In this document: positions 35,644-44,683 of the stretch, piece after piece | How positions within the stretch are numbered: position 1 is the stretch's first letter | Layout: every line of letters starts with the position of its first letter | Source: Tissierellales bacterium | GTDB taxonomy: Bacteria > Bacillota > Clostridia > Tissierellales > Tissierellaceae | Assembly (NCBI GenBank): GCA_014360205.1 | Contig: JACIXZ010000005.1 | Location: 1 to 64,000, forward strand | Direction: 5' to 3' | DNA: 64,000 nt | Made by a program: the position numbers and the translations under genes | The notes under the pieces: generated by a model | What the model was told of the DNA's origin: nothing | Database searches by the model: none | The model's input: only the letters and a program-made list of their open reading frames with translations

Positions 35644-37272
35644 TTAATATTGTTTTCTGCTTTTTTTCTTTTTAGCGTTTGCTCTTTCTACTCTTACTTT
35701 AGTACCCCTTATTTTTTTCCCGTTTAGTCCATTTATTACTATCTCATCATATTCAGCTGGGACTTCTATAAATGAAAAATCATCATAAAGGTCAATGTTC
35801 CCAATTATTTTTTTGCTTAACCCTGTTTCTTCAAAGATCGCAGACAATATATGTCTAGGACTGATTCCCGAGGATTTACCTACGTTTAAATGCAATCTAG
35901 TATTTATTCCACTTGAGTTGTATTTCTTTTTAGTATCTATTTGTTCTATTTCTTCATGACCTTCAAATATTTTCTTTTCATCCAAATACATCTTTAAAAG
36001 CGCAAGAGCAATGTCAAATGAACTATACTCTTCTAAAAGCAGTGTATCTAATATTGGATTGTATTTAGTTAAATCATTTTCTTCTATAGCTTCTATCTCT
36101 TGTTTTATCTTTTCTTGTATGCTTTCAGTATATTTTGCTTGAATATCTTTTAATGTCGGTATTTCTCTTCTTTCAATTGTTGTTTTGGTATATTTTTGTA
36201 TATCTTTAAGTTTATAAATTTCTCTACCTGATACAAAACTAAAAGCCCTTCCACTTCGACCTGCTCTAGCAGTCCTACCGATTCTATGGACATAATTTTC
36301 TTCATCTTGAGGCAAATCATAATTTACAACCAAGTCAATATCATCAACATCTAATCCCCTAGCAGCTACATCTGTTGCGACTAATATATCAATGGTAGAA
36401 TTTCTAAATTTGTTCATTACCATATCTCTTTGATTTTGCTTTAGGTCTCCATGTAGCCCATCTGCTAGATATCCCCTTGACTGTAGCTCAGTCGTAAGCT
36501 CATCTACTTTTTTCTTTGTATTGCAAAATACCAATGTCAATTTTGGGTTATAAATATCTATAAGTCTACTAAGTATTTCAGTTTTCATCTGTGATCTTAC
36601 TTCATAATATGACTGTTCTACCTTTGGCACAGTCAATTCCTTATGCACAACTTTTATATACTGTGGGTTCTTTTGAAACTTCTTTGCAAATTGTCTTATC
36701 TCTTCAGGCATAGTCGCTGAGAAAAATATCGTTTGTCTATCTTCTGGCAAAGTGTTCATTACCAATTCAATATCATCTCTAAATCCCATATCAAACATCT
36801 CATCAGCTTCATCAAGAACCATGTACTTTATTTTGTCTGTTTTTATAGTCTTTCTTCTTATGTGATCAATCACCCTTCCAGGTGTACCAACAACTATCTG
36901 CACCCCTGTTCTTAAACCTTTTAACTGTCTTTCTATTGGTTGTCCACCATAGACAGGCAATATATTTAACCCCTTTATGTGTTTAGCTAGATTGGTTAAT
37001 TCTTCTGCTACTTGCACTGAAAGCTCCCTAGTCGGACATAGTATGAGTGCTTGAGTTGTTTTAACACTTGCATCTACCATTTCTAATAAAGGTATGCCAA
37101 AAGCCGCTGTTTTACCAGTTCCCGTTTGAGCTTGGCCTATTACATCAATTCCTTGTAAAAGAATTGGTATTGCTTGTGATTGGATAGGAGACATTTCTTC
37201 AAAACCCATATCTCTAATCCCTTTCTTCACAGCCTCACTAAATTCCATTTCATCAAATCTTAATTTCTCCAT
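35644..37272 (-). CDS. DEAD-box RNA helicase with C-terminal RNA-binding domain
   Basis: A 542-residue RNA-dependent ATPase. Q motif near 27-34, AQTGTGKT (48-55), PTREL (80-84), DEAD (154-157), SAT (185-187) and HRIGRTARAG in the second RecA domain are all present. Residues about 460-540 form a DbpA-type RNA-binding domain (IGNIDLYDDFSFIEVPAEYDE) with a basic tail KKKKSRKQY. It resembles CsdA/DeaD, used in ribosome assembly and cold response. GGAGG is 12 bases from the ATG, longer than usual. Confidence 0.95.
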   Translation of the reverse strand: MEKLRFDEMEFSEAVKKGIRDMGFEEMSPIQSQAIPILLQGIDVIGQAQTGTGKTAAFGIPLLEMVDASVKTTQALILCPTRELSVQVAEELTNLAKHIKGLNILPVYGGQPIERQLKGLRTGVQIVVGTPGRVIDHIRRKTIKTDKIKYMVLDEADEMFDMGFRDDIELVMNTLPEDRQTIFFSATMPEEIRQFAKKFQKNPQYIKVVHKELTVPKVEQSYYEVRSQMKTEILSRLIDIYNPKLTLVFCNTKKKVDELTTELQSRGYLADGLHGDLKQNQRDMVMNKFRNSTIDILVATDVAARGLDVDDIDLVVNYDLPQDEENYVHRIGRTARAGRSGRAFSFVSGREIYKLKDIQKYTKTTIERREIPTLKDIQAKYTESIQEKIKQEIEAIEENDLTKYNPILDTLLLEEYSSFDIALALLKMYLDEKKIFEGHEEIEQIDTKKKYNSSGINTRLHLNVGKSSGISPRHILSAIFEETGLSKKIIGNIDLYDDFSFIEVPAEYDEIVINGLNGKKIRGTKVRVERANAKKKKSRKQY

Positions 37273-37340
37273 ATAAAAAAATTTCCTCCTTGTCTTTAAC
37301 TAAATCAGTATATATCTAAGTCGACATAAAAGCAAGAAAA

Positions 37341-37364
37341 AAGTTTAGAGTGAACTCTAAACTT
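37341..37364 (-). terminator. Terminator after msrB
   Basis: Arms AAGTTTAGAGT / ACTCTAAACTT overlap the end of msrB; the minus strand continues with TTTTTTCTTGC. Confidence 0.85.
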
Positions 37365-37791
37365 TATCCAAGTAATCTTTATACCCTTCTTTTTCCATGT
37401 CCTCTTTTTTGATAAACCTTAAACTCGCTCCATTTATACAATACCTTAACCCGCCTCTTTCCTTTGGGCCATCATTAAAAACATGGCCCAAATGAGAATC
37501 CGCCTCTTTGCTTCTTACTTCTGTTCTAATCATGCCATGAGAAAGGTCTTTTCTTTTAACAATATTCTCTTCTTCTATCGGCTTTGCAAAACTTGGCCAG
37601 CCACATCCTGCATCGAATTTGTCCTTTGAAGAAAAAAGAACTTCTCCAGAAACTATATCTACATATATCCCATCTTCAAAATTGCTTTCTAGAGGACTTG
37701 AAAATGGCTTTTCTGTAGCATTTTCTTGTGTTACTTTGTAAGAAATTGGACTTAACTTATTCTTTAATTTTTCTTTATCTATATCTTTCAT
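37357..37791 (-). CDS. msrB: Peptide-methionine (R)-S-oxide reductase
   Basis: A 144-residue repair enzyme for oxidised methionine. [57 protein letters not shown] and [13 protein letters not shown] are the MsrB blocks, the last with the catalytic cysteine. The zinc-binding cysteine pairs of some MsrB proteins are absent. The ATG at 37791, with AGGTG 5-8 bases before it, is preferred to 37800. Confidence 0.94.
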   Translation of the reverse strand: MKDIDKEKLKNKLSPISYKVTQENATEKPFSSPLESNFEDGIYVDIVSGEVLFSSKDKFDAGCGWPSFAKPIEEENIVKRKDLSHGMIRTEVRSKEADSHLGHVFNDGPKERGGLRYCINGASLRFIKKEDMEKEGYKDYLDKV

Positions 37792-37892
37792 AATCATCAC
37801 CTTTGAGTATTTATATATCCATAAATTTATTTTTCAATCAATAAAACTGATTATATTTAAATGATTTATTCCTTTATTAATATAAATTTTCT

Positions 37893-37920
37893 TTGAATGA
37901 GTTTAAACCTATGTTATAAT
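37893..37920 (+). promoter_or_regulatory. Extended -10 promoter of the pepF-like gene
   Basis: TTGAAT at 37893-37898 and TATAAT at 37915-37920, 16 bases apart, with the TGT extension just before the -10. It lies 35 bases upstream of the TTG start. Confidence 0.65.
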
Positions 37921-37955
37921 TTTAGTGTATCGAAATAAATAGAGAGGTGATAAAT

Positions 37956-39746
37956 TTGCGTTGGAGTCTTAAAGAATTATATCCATCATTTGATAGCCAA
38001 GAATTCCAATCAGACCTAGTTGCTTTTAAAGAACTGGTCAGAGAAATAAATGATTGGACTGCAGAAGCTTTTTTAAATACCGAAAATGTAGTAGAAAAGT
38101 TAGAATCCTACATTGAATATTTAAAAAAATACAGATACTTAGTATCTAGGTTAGCTTCATTTGCACAATTAACTAATTCCGTAGATGCTAATGATGAAGC
38201 TTCTTTTAAATATCTTGACAAGATTGAAGTAATAGCTAATGAAATAACACCTGCTATAGTAAAATTCCAAAATTTCTTGATTGAAGTTGATAATTTAGAG
38301 GAAATTATTGCAAAATCTCCTCTATTAAATGAGCATAGATACTTTTTATTATCAAATAAAGAGAGAGCAAAATATCTATTGCCAGAAGATCAAGAAATCA
38401 TTATTTCTAAGCTAGTAAATACTGGTTCTTCAGCTTGGGAAGCTTTACAAAACAAAGTTGTTTCAACTCTTGAGGTAGATATTGAAATTGATGAAAAGAA
38501 ACAAACACTTCCCCTTCCTGTAGTAAGGAATCTTGCTTATGATAAAGACCCAGCTATAAGAAAAAGTGCTTATTTTGCAGAACTTGAATCTTACAAAAAA
38601 ATAGAAGATGCTTCTAGCGCGGCGATAAACGGTATAAAGGGAGAAGTAATTACCCTTACAGATTTAAGAGGATATAAATCACCTCTTCATGAAACTTTAA
38701 TAAAATCTCGTATGGATGAAGAAACTCTAAATGCAATGTTAGAAGCAATGAATGAAAGCTTAGGGATATTTCATAAATATTATAAGAAAAAAGCTGAATT
38801 GTTAGGCCACAAAGGTAGCCTTCCATTTTATGATTTGTTCGCTCCTGTAGGAAATAATGATAGAACTTTTTCGTATGAAGAAGCAATGAATTATATAATA
38901 GACAATTTCAGAACTTTTAGTGATAGGTTAGCAGATTTTGTTAAAAATGCTTATGATAATAATTGGCTTGATGTTGAGCCTCGAAAAGGTAAAAGAGGTG
39001 GCGCATTCTGTTATAATCTTCATTGCATAGGTCAAAGTAGAATAATGGCAAACTTCAATGGAAGTTTTTCAAATATGACAACTTTAGCTCATGAACTCGG
39101 TCATGCTTATCATGGATTTAATTTGAAAGATGAGTCAATATTAAATAGTTCTTATCCAATGCCAATAGCTGAAACTGCTTCAATATTTTGTGAGACTATC
39201 GTAGTAAATGCAAGTTTAAAAGAAGCTAATAGTATTGATGAGAAGATTGCTATATTAGAAGAATCTATATCAAGTTCTGGACAAGTAATAGTTGATATAT
39301 TGAGTAGATTTTTATTTGAATCTGAAGTATTTGAAAGAAGAAAAGATCATCCACTTACTGTGAAAGAATTGAATGAAATAATGCTTGACTCACAGAAAAA
39401 AGCTTATGGTGATAGTCTAGACGAAAATTATTTACACCCATATATGTGGATAAATAAATCTCACTACTACTCAGCTGATTTAAGCTTCTATAATTTCCCT
39501 TATGCATTTGGACTATTGTTTTCAAAAGGTCTATATGCAAGATATCTAGATGATAAAGAAACTTTTGTCAAACAATATGATGCTTTATTACGAGAGACTG
39601 GAAAAAACAATATTTATGAAGTAGCAAAAATGATGGATGTTGATGTCCATGACAAAAATTTCTTTAAAAGTTCTCTAAATTTGATTGAAAAAGAAATAGA
39701 TATGTATTTAAAATTAGCAGATGAAATAATACAAGACATGGCTTAA
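37956..39746 (+). CDS. pepF: Oligoendopeptidase F, M3 family
   Basis: A 596-residue cytoplasmic zinc oligopeptidase. The catalytic HELGH is at residues 379-383 within TTLAHELGHAYHGFNLKDESILN, followed by the third ligand in AETASIFCET (about 405). The rest is the long helical shell of M3 peptidases. Starts at TTG 37956 (AGAGGTGA, about 8 bases upstream), giving the usual MRWSLKELYPSF beginning; an in-frame GTG at 37947 overlaps the ribosome site. It ends in a strong terminator shared with the next convergent gene. Confidence 0.93.
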   Translation: MRWSLKELYPSFDSQEFQSDLVAFKELVREINDWTAEAFLNTENVVEKLESYIEYLKKYRYLVSRLASFAQLTNSVDANDEASFKYLDKIEVIANEITPAIVKFQNFLIEVDNLEEIIAKSPLLNEHRYFLLSNKERAKYLLPEDQEIIISKLVNTGSSAWEALQNKVVSTLEVDIEIDEKKQTLPLPVVRNLAYDKDPAIRKSAYFAELESYKKIEDASSAAINGIKGEVITLTDLRGYKSPLHETLIKSRMDEETLNAMLEAMNESLGIFHKYYKKKAELLGHKGSLPFYDLFAPVGNNDRTFSYEEAMNYIIDNFRTFSDRLADFVKNAYDNNWLDVEPRKGKRGGAFCYNLHCIGQSRIMANFNGSFSNMTTLAHELGHAYHGFNLKDESILNSSYPMPIAETASIFCETIVVNASLKEANSIDEKIAILEESISSSGQVIVDILSRFLFESEVFERRKDHPLTVKELNEIMLDSQKKAYGDSLDENYLHPYMWINKSHYYSADLSFYNFPYAFGLLFSKGLYARYLDDKETFVKQYDALLRETGKNNIYEVAKMMDVDVHDKNFFKSSLNLIEKEIDMYLKLADEIIQDMA

Positions 39747-39756
39747 AGCCATGTCT
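39733..39756. terminator. Bidirectional terminator between pepF and the deacetylase gene
   Basis: Arms AAGACATGGC / GCCATGTCTT with a 4-base loop overlap the pepF stop. T-rich DNA follows rightwards. Confidence 0.75.
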
Positions 39757-40623
39757 TTATTTGAGCGTTGAATTTTCAATTGTTCTTAATAACTCCTCTT
39801 TCTTTATGGAATTAGTTATATTTATTCTCGGAATTTTCTTCAAATCATTTACAGTTTTAAATTCTCTAATGCCTTCATCTGATGTTAGACTTCCTTTAAA
39901 ACCAAAACTATAAATTGCTGATTCCGTTAAATCTGAATACATCCCATATGGATATGCAATAAAAGATGGAATATGACCTGTATTATTGTATGTTAAATAA
40001 TTCAATGTAATTAGATCATCCCTCAACCTAATCCTATATCTATAGTTATTCTCACCATTTAACTTCATCATTCCCTTTGCAGTTGGATTGTTTAATCCAA
40101 GGCTGTATCCTTCAGGGGAATGTAGGTCATATGTATGATTTTGAATATCTATCAATCCACTGTCTAACATTTCTTTTGCTTCTATCCAAGAAAAGTGAGG
40201 TATAATAGGCGTCTTATTATCCATCATCTTATCCCGTCCTACCGACCAACCTATTATTGAAACCGTGAGTTTCATATTAGTTTCCTGTGATATTGGATAA
40301 GCTATTTCATAGAATGAAGAATATCCATCATCAAATGTAATTATTATTGGCTTATCTGGCAAAGTAGTGTTTCCTTGTAAATATTCATAAAGGTCCGTTA
40401 AAAATATTCCCTCATATCCAGCTTCTTTTAATGTTATCATATCCTCATAAAATTTGTCTTTGCTTACCACCATAGAATTGTTGACTTCATCGCTAATATG
40501 ATGATACATAAGAACAGGAACTTTAATTGGTTTTATTCCTTCAGTAGCCTCTATTCTTGTAGAGCTGATAAACAAGAATAAAAATAAAATCATAAAACTT
40601 TTAATAATATATTTTTTATTCAT
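39757..40623 (-). CDS. Exported polysaccharide deacetylase (NodB fold)
   Basis: A 288-residue carbohydrate esterase 4 protein with an N-terminal signal or anchor segment (residues 7-22). VPVLMYHHISDEVNN, IITFDDGYSSFYEIAYP (catalytic and metal-binding aspartates), IDIQNHTYDLHSP (histidines) and FIAYPYGMYSDLTESAI are the NodB blocks. Such enzymes de-N-acetylate cell-wall or exopolysaccharides. Its start region is shared with the divergent DUF4349 gene, which carries a WalR-like box. Confidence 0.9.
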   Translation of the reverse strand: MNKKYIIKSFMILFLFLFISSTRIEATEGIKPIKVPVLMYHHISDEVNNSMVVSKDKFYEDMITLKEAGYEGIFLTDLYEYLQGNTTLPDKPIIITFDDGYSSFYEIAYPISQETNMKLTVSIIGWSVGRDKMMDNKTPIIPHFSWIEAKEMLDSGLIDIQNHTYDLHSPEGYSLGLNNPTAKGMMKLNGENNYRYRIRLRDDLITLNYLTYNNTGHIPSFIAYPYGMYSDLTESAIYSFGFKGSLTSDEGIREFKTVNDLKKIPRINITNSIKKEELLRTIENSTLK

Positions 40624-40702
40624 TTCTGCCCCCTAATTTATAGTTATATATATCATTATACATAATATCGGCAATAAAATCTAAATATTTAATGACAAAT
40701 AA

Positions 40703-40719
40703 TGTAATTTATTTGTAAC
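40703..40719 (+). promoter_or_regulatory. WalR/PhoP-type direct-repeat box
   Basis: TGTAAT, five bases, TGTAAC matches the OmpR-family TGTWAH-N5-TGTWAH consensus exactly. It ends 20 bases before the extended -10 TGCTATAAT (40737-40745). There is no good -35, as expected at activated promoters. Confidence 0.55.
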
Positions 40720-40767
40720 CACTTTTTATTTGATGGTGCTATAATATTCTAAAGGAGATGAATTATA

Positions 40768-41697
40768 ATGAAGAAATATAAAAAGCTAAGTTTGATTTTA
40801 TTGTCGTTGATACTTACTTTTTCAATCATATCTGGTTGTAGCAAAGCTGATGAATCTTCTCAAATTGACTCCGGAATAGTCAGTCCTGAACTTCCAAGAG
40901 AAACCCCTGAATTTACCGGTGATAAGAGTAGCTCTATAGAGCCAGAAAAAGTTATCACTACGATCACTATGAACATGGAAACTCTAGAGTATGAGAAAAC
41001 TCTAGATAGGTTAAATCAGTTAATAGAAGCAAATAATGGTTATATAGTAAATTCTCAAATTTCTTACGATAGTTATGTAACAGAAAATTATAATAAATAT
41101 GATAGATATGCTTATTATGAGATTAGAATCCCAAAAGATTATGTAATGAATTTTAAAAAAGCAATTGCCGATATTGGCAATATTACAAGTGAATATACAT
41201 CAAAACAAGATGTATCAAAGTACTATAAAGATACTGAATCAAGGTTAAGAGTCCTTGAAACAAAAGAAGAAAGGCTCTTAAGCCTTTTGGAAAAAGCTGA
41301 AAGGATAGAAGATATAATTGCGATTGAAAATCAATTAAGTGATGTGATAACTCAGAAAGAATATTTAAAATCAGAATTACAAGGCCTTGATGAAAGAATT
41401 GATTTCACAACTTTTAGTGTTTCTATTTACGAGGTCAACAAATTGACTAGTTCTGCAGGTGTAAATGCAAGCTTTTTTACTAAATTGAAAGTTGCATTTA
41501 ACGATGCGATTGATAGATTTTCTAGCTTTATTGAACAATTCATTATATTTATAGTCTCCAATATTTTCTTCATAGTTCTCCTCGCTGTGCTAATCTATTT
41601 CATAGTAAAATATTTCATGAAACGTAATAACATGAAACGTAATAAAAAGAATTTAAATTATCCACCTGAAGAAAATTCGGAGAAAAATAAATCCTAA
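40768..41697 (+). CDS. DUF4349-family lipoprotein with C-terminal membrane helix
   Basis: A 309-residue protein exported as a lipoprotein: signal helix and lipobox IISGC with C24. The extracellular part (about 60-220) has the DUF4349 pattern MNMETLEYEKTLDRLNQLIEANNGYIVNSQ... and a coiled-coil VLETKEERLLSLLEKAERIEDIIAIENQLSD. A single membrane helix lies near residues 253-283. The function is unknown. The cytoplasmic tail carries a 15-base duplication (41616-41645) encoding MKRNN/MKRNK. AAAGGAGATG precedes the ATG. Confidence 0.88.
   Translation: MKKYKKLSLILLSLILTFSIISGCSKADESSQIDSGIVSPELPRETPEFTGDKSSSIEPEKVITTITMNMETLEYEKTLDRLNQLIEANNGYIVNSQISYDSYVTENYNKYDRYAYYEIRIPKDYVMNFKKAIADIGNITSEYTSKQDVSKYYKDTESRLRVLETKEERLLSLLEKAERIEDIIAIENQLSDVITQKEYLKSELQGLDERIDFTTFSVSIYEVNKLTSSAGVNASFFTKLKVAFNDAIDRFSSFIEQFIIFIVSNIFFIVLLAVLIYFIVKYFMKRNNMKRNKKNLNYPPEENSEKNKS
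41616..41645 (+). repeat. 15-base perfect tandem duplication
   Basis: CATGAAACGTAATAA occurs twice in tandem near the 3' end of the DUF4349 gene, adding five residues to the basic tail without breaking the frame. Confidence 0.8.
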
Positions 41698-41718
41698 GGC
41701 ATTAATGCCTTAGGATTT
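41689..41718. terminator. Bidirectional terminator between DUF4349 gene and wrbA
   Basis: AATCCTAAGGCAT / ATGCCTTAGGATT with a 2-base loop; both flanks are A/T-rich. Confidence 0.85.
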
Positions 41719-41722
41719 ATTC

Positions 41723-42334
41723 TTATTCTCTTCCCTTTTTAATCCAACTAGCAACTTCAACAGTTCTTCTAGCTTGGAATCTTACTGCAGGTTCGACATT
41801 ATCTACTATGCTTCCATCCATTGCAACGGTAGCAGATGTCCCATAAGGATTGCCGCCAGCTCCATATGATGACTCATCTATAAATCCAGGAGTTACGATG
41901 ATTGCTCCCCAATGCATCATAGTTGTTAGAATAGCTTTTACTGTGCCTTCTTGTCCTCCATGAGGATTTTGTGCTGAAGACATTGCAGAAACTACCTTAT
42001 TTGCCAATAGACCTTTTGCCCAAAGCCCTCCTTGCATATCTAGAAAGTTTTTAAGTTGCGATGGAACATTCCCAAATCTGCTTCCTGCACTAAAAATAAA
42101 AGCATCTGCCCAAACTAAATCATCAGAAGTAGCAACAGGAATGTCTTTGGTTGCTTCTTTCATAGCTTTTAAACCTTCATTTGAATTGATTATTTCATCA
42201 GGAATCAATTCTTGAACTTTCAAAAGCCTAACCTCTGCTCCAGCTTTTTCAGCTTCATCCTTTGCCCATTGAGCCATTTTAAAGTTTGTGCCATACCCAC
42301 TATAAAATATTACTGCCAACTTTACCTTGTCCAT
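41723..42334 (-). CDS. wrbA: WrbA-type NAD(P)H:quinone oxidoreductase
   Basis: A 203-residue flavodoxin-like enzyme. IFYSGYGTNFKMAQWA is the FMN phosphate loop, AFIFSAGSRFGNVPSQLKNFLDMQGGLWAKG and VSAMSSAQNPHGGQEGTVKAILTTMMHWGAIIVTPGF are the WrbA signatures. It reduces quinones by two electrons and protects against redox stress. Located next to the perR-like regulator, it could be part of its regulon. Confidence 0.93.
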   Translation of the reverse strand: MDKVKLAVIFYSGYGTNFKMAQWAKDEAEKAGAEVRLLKVQELIPDEIINSNEGLKAMKEATKDIPVATSDDLVWADAFIFSAGSRFGNVPSQLKNFLDMQGGLWAKGLLANKVVSAMSSAQNPHGGQEGTVKAILTTMMHWGAIIVTPGFIDESSYGAGGNPYGTSATVAMDGSIVDNVEPAVRFQARRTVEVASWIKKGRE

Positions 42335-42436
42335 AAAATAATCCTCCTATATATTAATGTATTATTATCGTAAGACTAATATACCCTAGGAGTAAATTCT
42401 ATAAACAAATTCTTACTATTTTTGTAGGAATTATTT

Positions 42437-42838
42437 CTATTCGCAGTCTGGGCATATGCCAGATACCAATACTTGCATATCTTCTATGTTAAAACCTTCC
42501 AATACGCTTGTTATTTCTTTTTCATTCATTGGTATGTCATAAATATTTCCACACTCTCTGCATTTAAAATGTCCATGAAAACCCCTCTGTGCTTCAAATC
42601 TCAGTTCATTTCCTTCAATGTTTATAGCTTTTACTATTCCTTTTTCAATAAATAATTTTAAAGTGTTGTAAACTGTTGTTTTCGATAAAGTCAAAATTTC
42701 TTTTGAAAGTTGTTCATATATTTCATCTACAGTAGGGTGGATTCTGGATTCCACTAAAAGAGTGTATATCTTAACTCTTATAAAAGAAGGTCGCATTTTA
42801 TTCTCTTTTAATACGGTTACAATATTCTCATTATTCAT
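42437..42838 (-). CDS. perR: Fur-family regulator, PerR-like
   Basis: A 133-residue regulator: winged helix in the first 85 residues (RPSFIRVKIYTLLVESRIHPTVDEIYEQLS), then a dimerisation domain with structural zinc cysteines CRECG and CPDC. HFKC and the His/Asp residues near GFHGHF would bind the sensing iron. PerR and Fur cannot be told apart with certainty, but the neighbours (wrbA, flavin reductase) favour peroxide response. Its own promoter contains a 19-base palindrome overlapping the -10. Confidence 0.85.
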   Translation of the reverse strand: MNNENIVTVLKENKMRPSFIRVKIYTLLVESRIHPTVDEIYEQLSKEILTLSKTTVYNTLKLFIEKGIVKAINIEGNELRFEAQRGFHGHFKCRECGNIYDIPMNEKEITSVLEGFNIEDMQVLVSGICPDCE

Positions 42839-42852
42839 ATCAACAACTCCAT

Positions 42853-42896
42853 TTATATTATGTTAATATAATAACTTATTTGTAATAATTGGTCAA
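42853..42896 (-). promoter_or_regulatory. perR promoter with palindromic Fur-family operator
   Basis: On the minus strand, TTGACC (42896-42891), a 17-base spacer and TATTAT (42873-42868) form a strong promoter. TTATATTA-TGT-TAATATAA (42853-42871) is a perfect 8-3-8 palindrome overlapping the -10 and start site, resembling PerR boxes and suggesting autoregulation. Confidence 0.7.
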
Positions 42897-42945
42897 TTAA
42901 TTTTACTTTTAATAAATTTAATTTTTTACGGATAAAAAAGCAAAA

Positions 42946-42968
42946 AGAATCCAGTAAATATGGATTCT
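42946..42968 (-). terminator. Terminator after the flavin reductase gene
   Basis: Arms AGAATCCA / TGGATTCT overlap the stop; the minus strand continues with TTTTTGCTTTTTT. Confidence 0.8.
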
Positions 42969-43668
42969 AATAACCTTGGAAAGAGTCAGTCTTGATATTT
43001 TGCTTTTCTACTCCCATATCAATAAGTTTTTCTGTAAACATCTTGTTCATTCCTGGAGACCCTGAAATATAATAGTATGCATCATTTAAGTATTCACTAG
43101 TGAATTTATCTAACTCGTTTATAAAAGTTTCTCTATTAGAGATTAATAACACCTCTATTCCTTTAACTTTTTCTCCAATTCCAATAAGTTCTTCTTTATA
43201 AGCAAATTCATTTCTATCATCTGAGTAAAGAAGTCTAATCTTTTTAACCTTTTTATTATTCAATTCAATGTCTTTTAAAAATGCTCTCATTGGAGTAACT
43301 CCTATACCTCCAGCTATAAGTAAAGTTGGTTTATCTAAATCTTCTAGTAAAAATTTACCCATAGGTTTGTCTATGAGCATTATATCCCCTGGAACGAGTT
43401 TAAGTAAATTTTTCTTGAAGTTTGTACAGTTTTCTACAATTCTAGTTGAAAACATGAAGTCTTCTTCTTCTTTTACAGAAGCTATGCTAAATATTCTATG
43501 TTCTTTTTCATCTTCAGCTAATGGAATTTTTAATTCTTTAAATTTAAAAATTGTATGTTGTCCAGCATCCCAAATATAATCTTTAGGCTTTTCAAATACA
43601 AATGAGTATATATCACTAGTTTCTTTGACAACTCTTTTTAGCATAATTTCTTTGTTTAAACTTTCCAT
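42967..43668 (-). CDS. FAD/NAD(P)-dependent oxidoreductase of the ferredoxin-reductase type
   Basis: A 233-residue two-domain flavoprotein: FAD-binding barrel (WDAGQHTIFKFK, HRIFSIAS around residues 62-70) and NAD(P)-binding domain (LLIAGGIGVTPMRAFLKDI, YISGSPGMNKMFTEKLIDMGV). The C-terminal DSFQGY is the usual aromatic end next to the flavin. No [2Fe-2S] domain is attached. Electron partner unknown. The ATG at 43668, with AAAGGGG 8 bases upstream, is preferred to 43686. Confidence 0.9.
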   Translation of the reverse strand: MESLNKEIMLKRVVKETSDIYSFVFEKPKDYIWDAGQHTIFKFKELKIPLAEDEKEHRIFSIASVKEEEDFMFSTRIVENCTNFKKNLLKLVPGDIMLIDKPMGKFLLEDLDKPTLLIAGGIGVTPMRAFLKDIELNNKKVKKIRLLYSDDRNEFAYKEELIGIGEKVKGIEVLLISNRETFINELDKFTSEYLNDAYYYISGSPGMNKMFTEKLIDMGVEKQNIKTDSFQGY

Positions 43669-43728
43669 ACTATTCGCCCCTTTCATTTACTTTATATTGA
43701 TACCCGATTTTTAACTTTATCACCAATT

Positions 43729-44073
43729 CTATCCTAAAATATCTCCATTTTTTACTTTCCTTTCAGGAACGACTAAAACAACTCCTCCTTCAGAATAAGT
43801 CCCAAGCACTAAAACTTCAGATTGAAAACCAGCAATATTTTTAACTGGGAAATTTACTACAGCTAATACTTGTTTCCCAATTAAATCTTCTTTTGTATAA
43901 TGTTCTGTTATTTGAGCACTTGATTTTTTTATGCCAATGTCTTCCCCAAAGTCAATTTCCAATTTATATGCTGGTTTTTTTGCTTTCTCAAATTTAAAAA
44001 CATCTATGATTTCTCCAACTCTTATATCTAATTTGGCAAAATCTTCAAAGGTTATGGTTTCTTTTATATTCAT
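43729..44073 (-). CDS. csaA: CsaA-like tRNA-binding domain protein
   Basis: A 114-residue stand-alone OB-fold tRNA-binding domain: FAKLDIRVGEIIDVFKFEKAKKPAYKLEIDFGE..GIKKSSAQITEHY, then VNFPVKNIAGFQSEVLVLG. This matches CsaA, a small dimeric protein implicated in secretion and chaperoning that binds tRNA. One base downstream of folA, so co-transcribed with it. Confidence 0.93.
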   Translation of the reverse strand: MNIKETITFEDFAKLDIRVGEIIDVFKFEKAKKPAYKLEIDFGEDIGIKKSSAQITEHYTKEDLIGKQVLAVVNFPVKNIAGFQSEVLVLGTYSEGGVVLVVPERKVKNGDILG

Positions 44074-44074
44074 G

Positions 44075-44581
44075 TTACCACCTTATCCTTCCATAATCGA
44101 CATATCTATAATATATTCCATTTTCTTCGAATACTTCAGATTCATTGACAACTTTCCAGTCAGGATCTAAATCTAGATTTGGTATAAATGTATCAGCTTC
44201 TGGAAAATCCATGAATATTTTTGTTATATATGCTTTATTGGAAAAAAGCAACAATTGCCTAGCTATAGTTCCTCCACCTGTTACAAATACTTCCTTTTCT
44301 TTATTGGGATTTATTTCTTTAAGTAGCGGAAACAAATCTTCTAGTGAATTTAGGACTATAAATCCTTCTTGATTATAGCTTTTATTCCTTGTAACAACTA
44401 TATTGACTCTGTTCTCAAGTGGTTTTTTTTCAGGTAATGCTTCAACAGTTTTTCTACCCATGATTATAATATGCCCTTCAGTTATTCTTCTGAATCGATG
44501 CAAATCCTCCTCTATGGTAACTAACATCTTCCCGTTTGATCCTATTCTCCAATTTCCATCTACTGCGAATATCAAATTCAT
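44075..44581 (-). CDS. folA: Dihydrofolate reductase
   Basis: A 168-residue NADPH-dependent enzyme regenerating tetrahydrofolate. GNWRIGSNGKMLVTIEEDLHRFRRITEGHIIIMGRKTVEALPEKKPL and TGGGTIARQLLLFSNKAYIT are the family blocks; the active-site acidic residue sits in the EDLHRFR helix. TTAGGAG precedes the ATG. Confidence 0.93.
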   Translation of the reverse strand: MNLIFAVDGNWRIGSNGKMLVTIEEDLHRFRRITEGHIIIMGRKTVEALPEKKPLENRVNIVVTRNKSYNQEGFIVLNSLEDLFPLLKEINPNKEKEVFVTGGGTIARQLLLFSNKAYITKIFMDFPEADTFIPNLDLDPDWKVVNESEVFEENGIYYRYVDYGRIRW

Positions 44582-44683
44582 ACCCTATCACTCCTAAGTT
44601 GATTTCTTTGATTATAACTGAATATAGTTCATATTTAAATTAATTATACTATAAAGGAACAAGTATTGTAATATAAACGTAAA

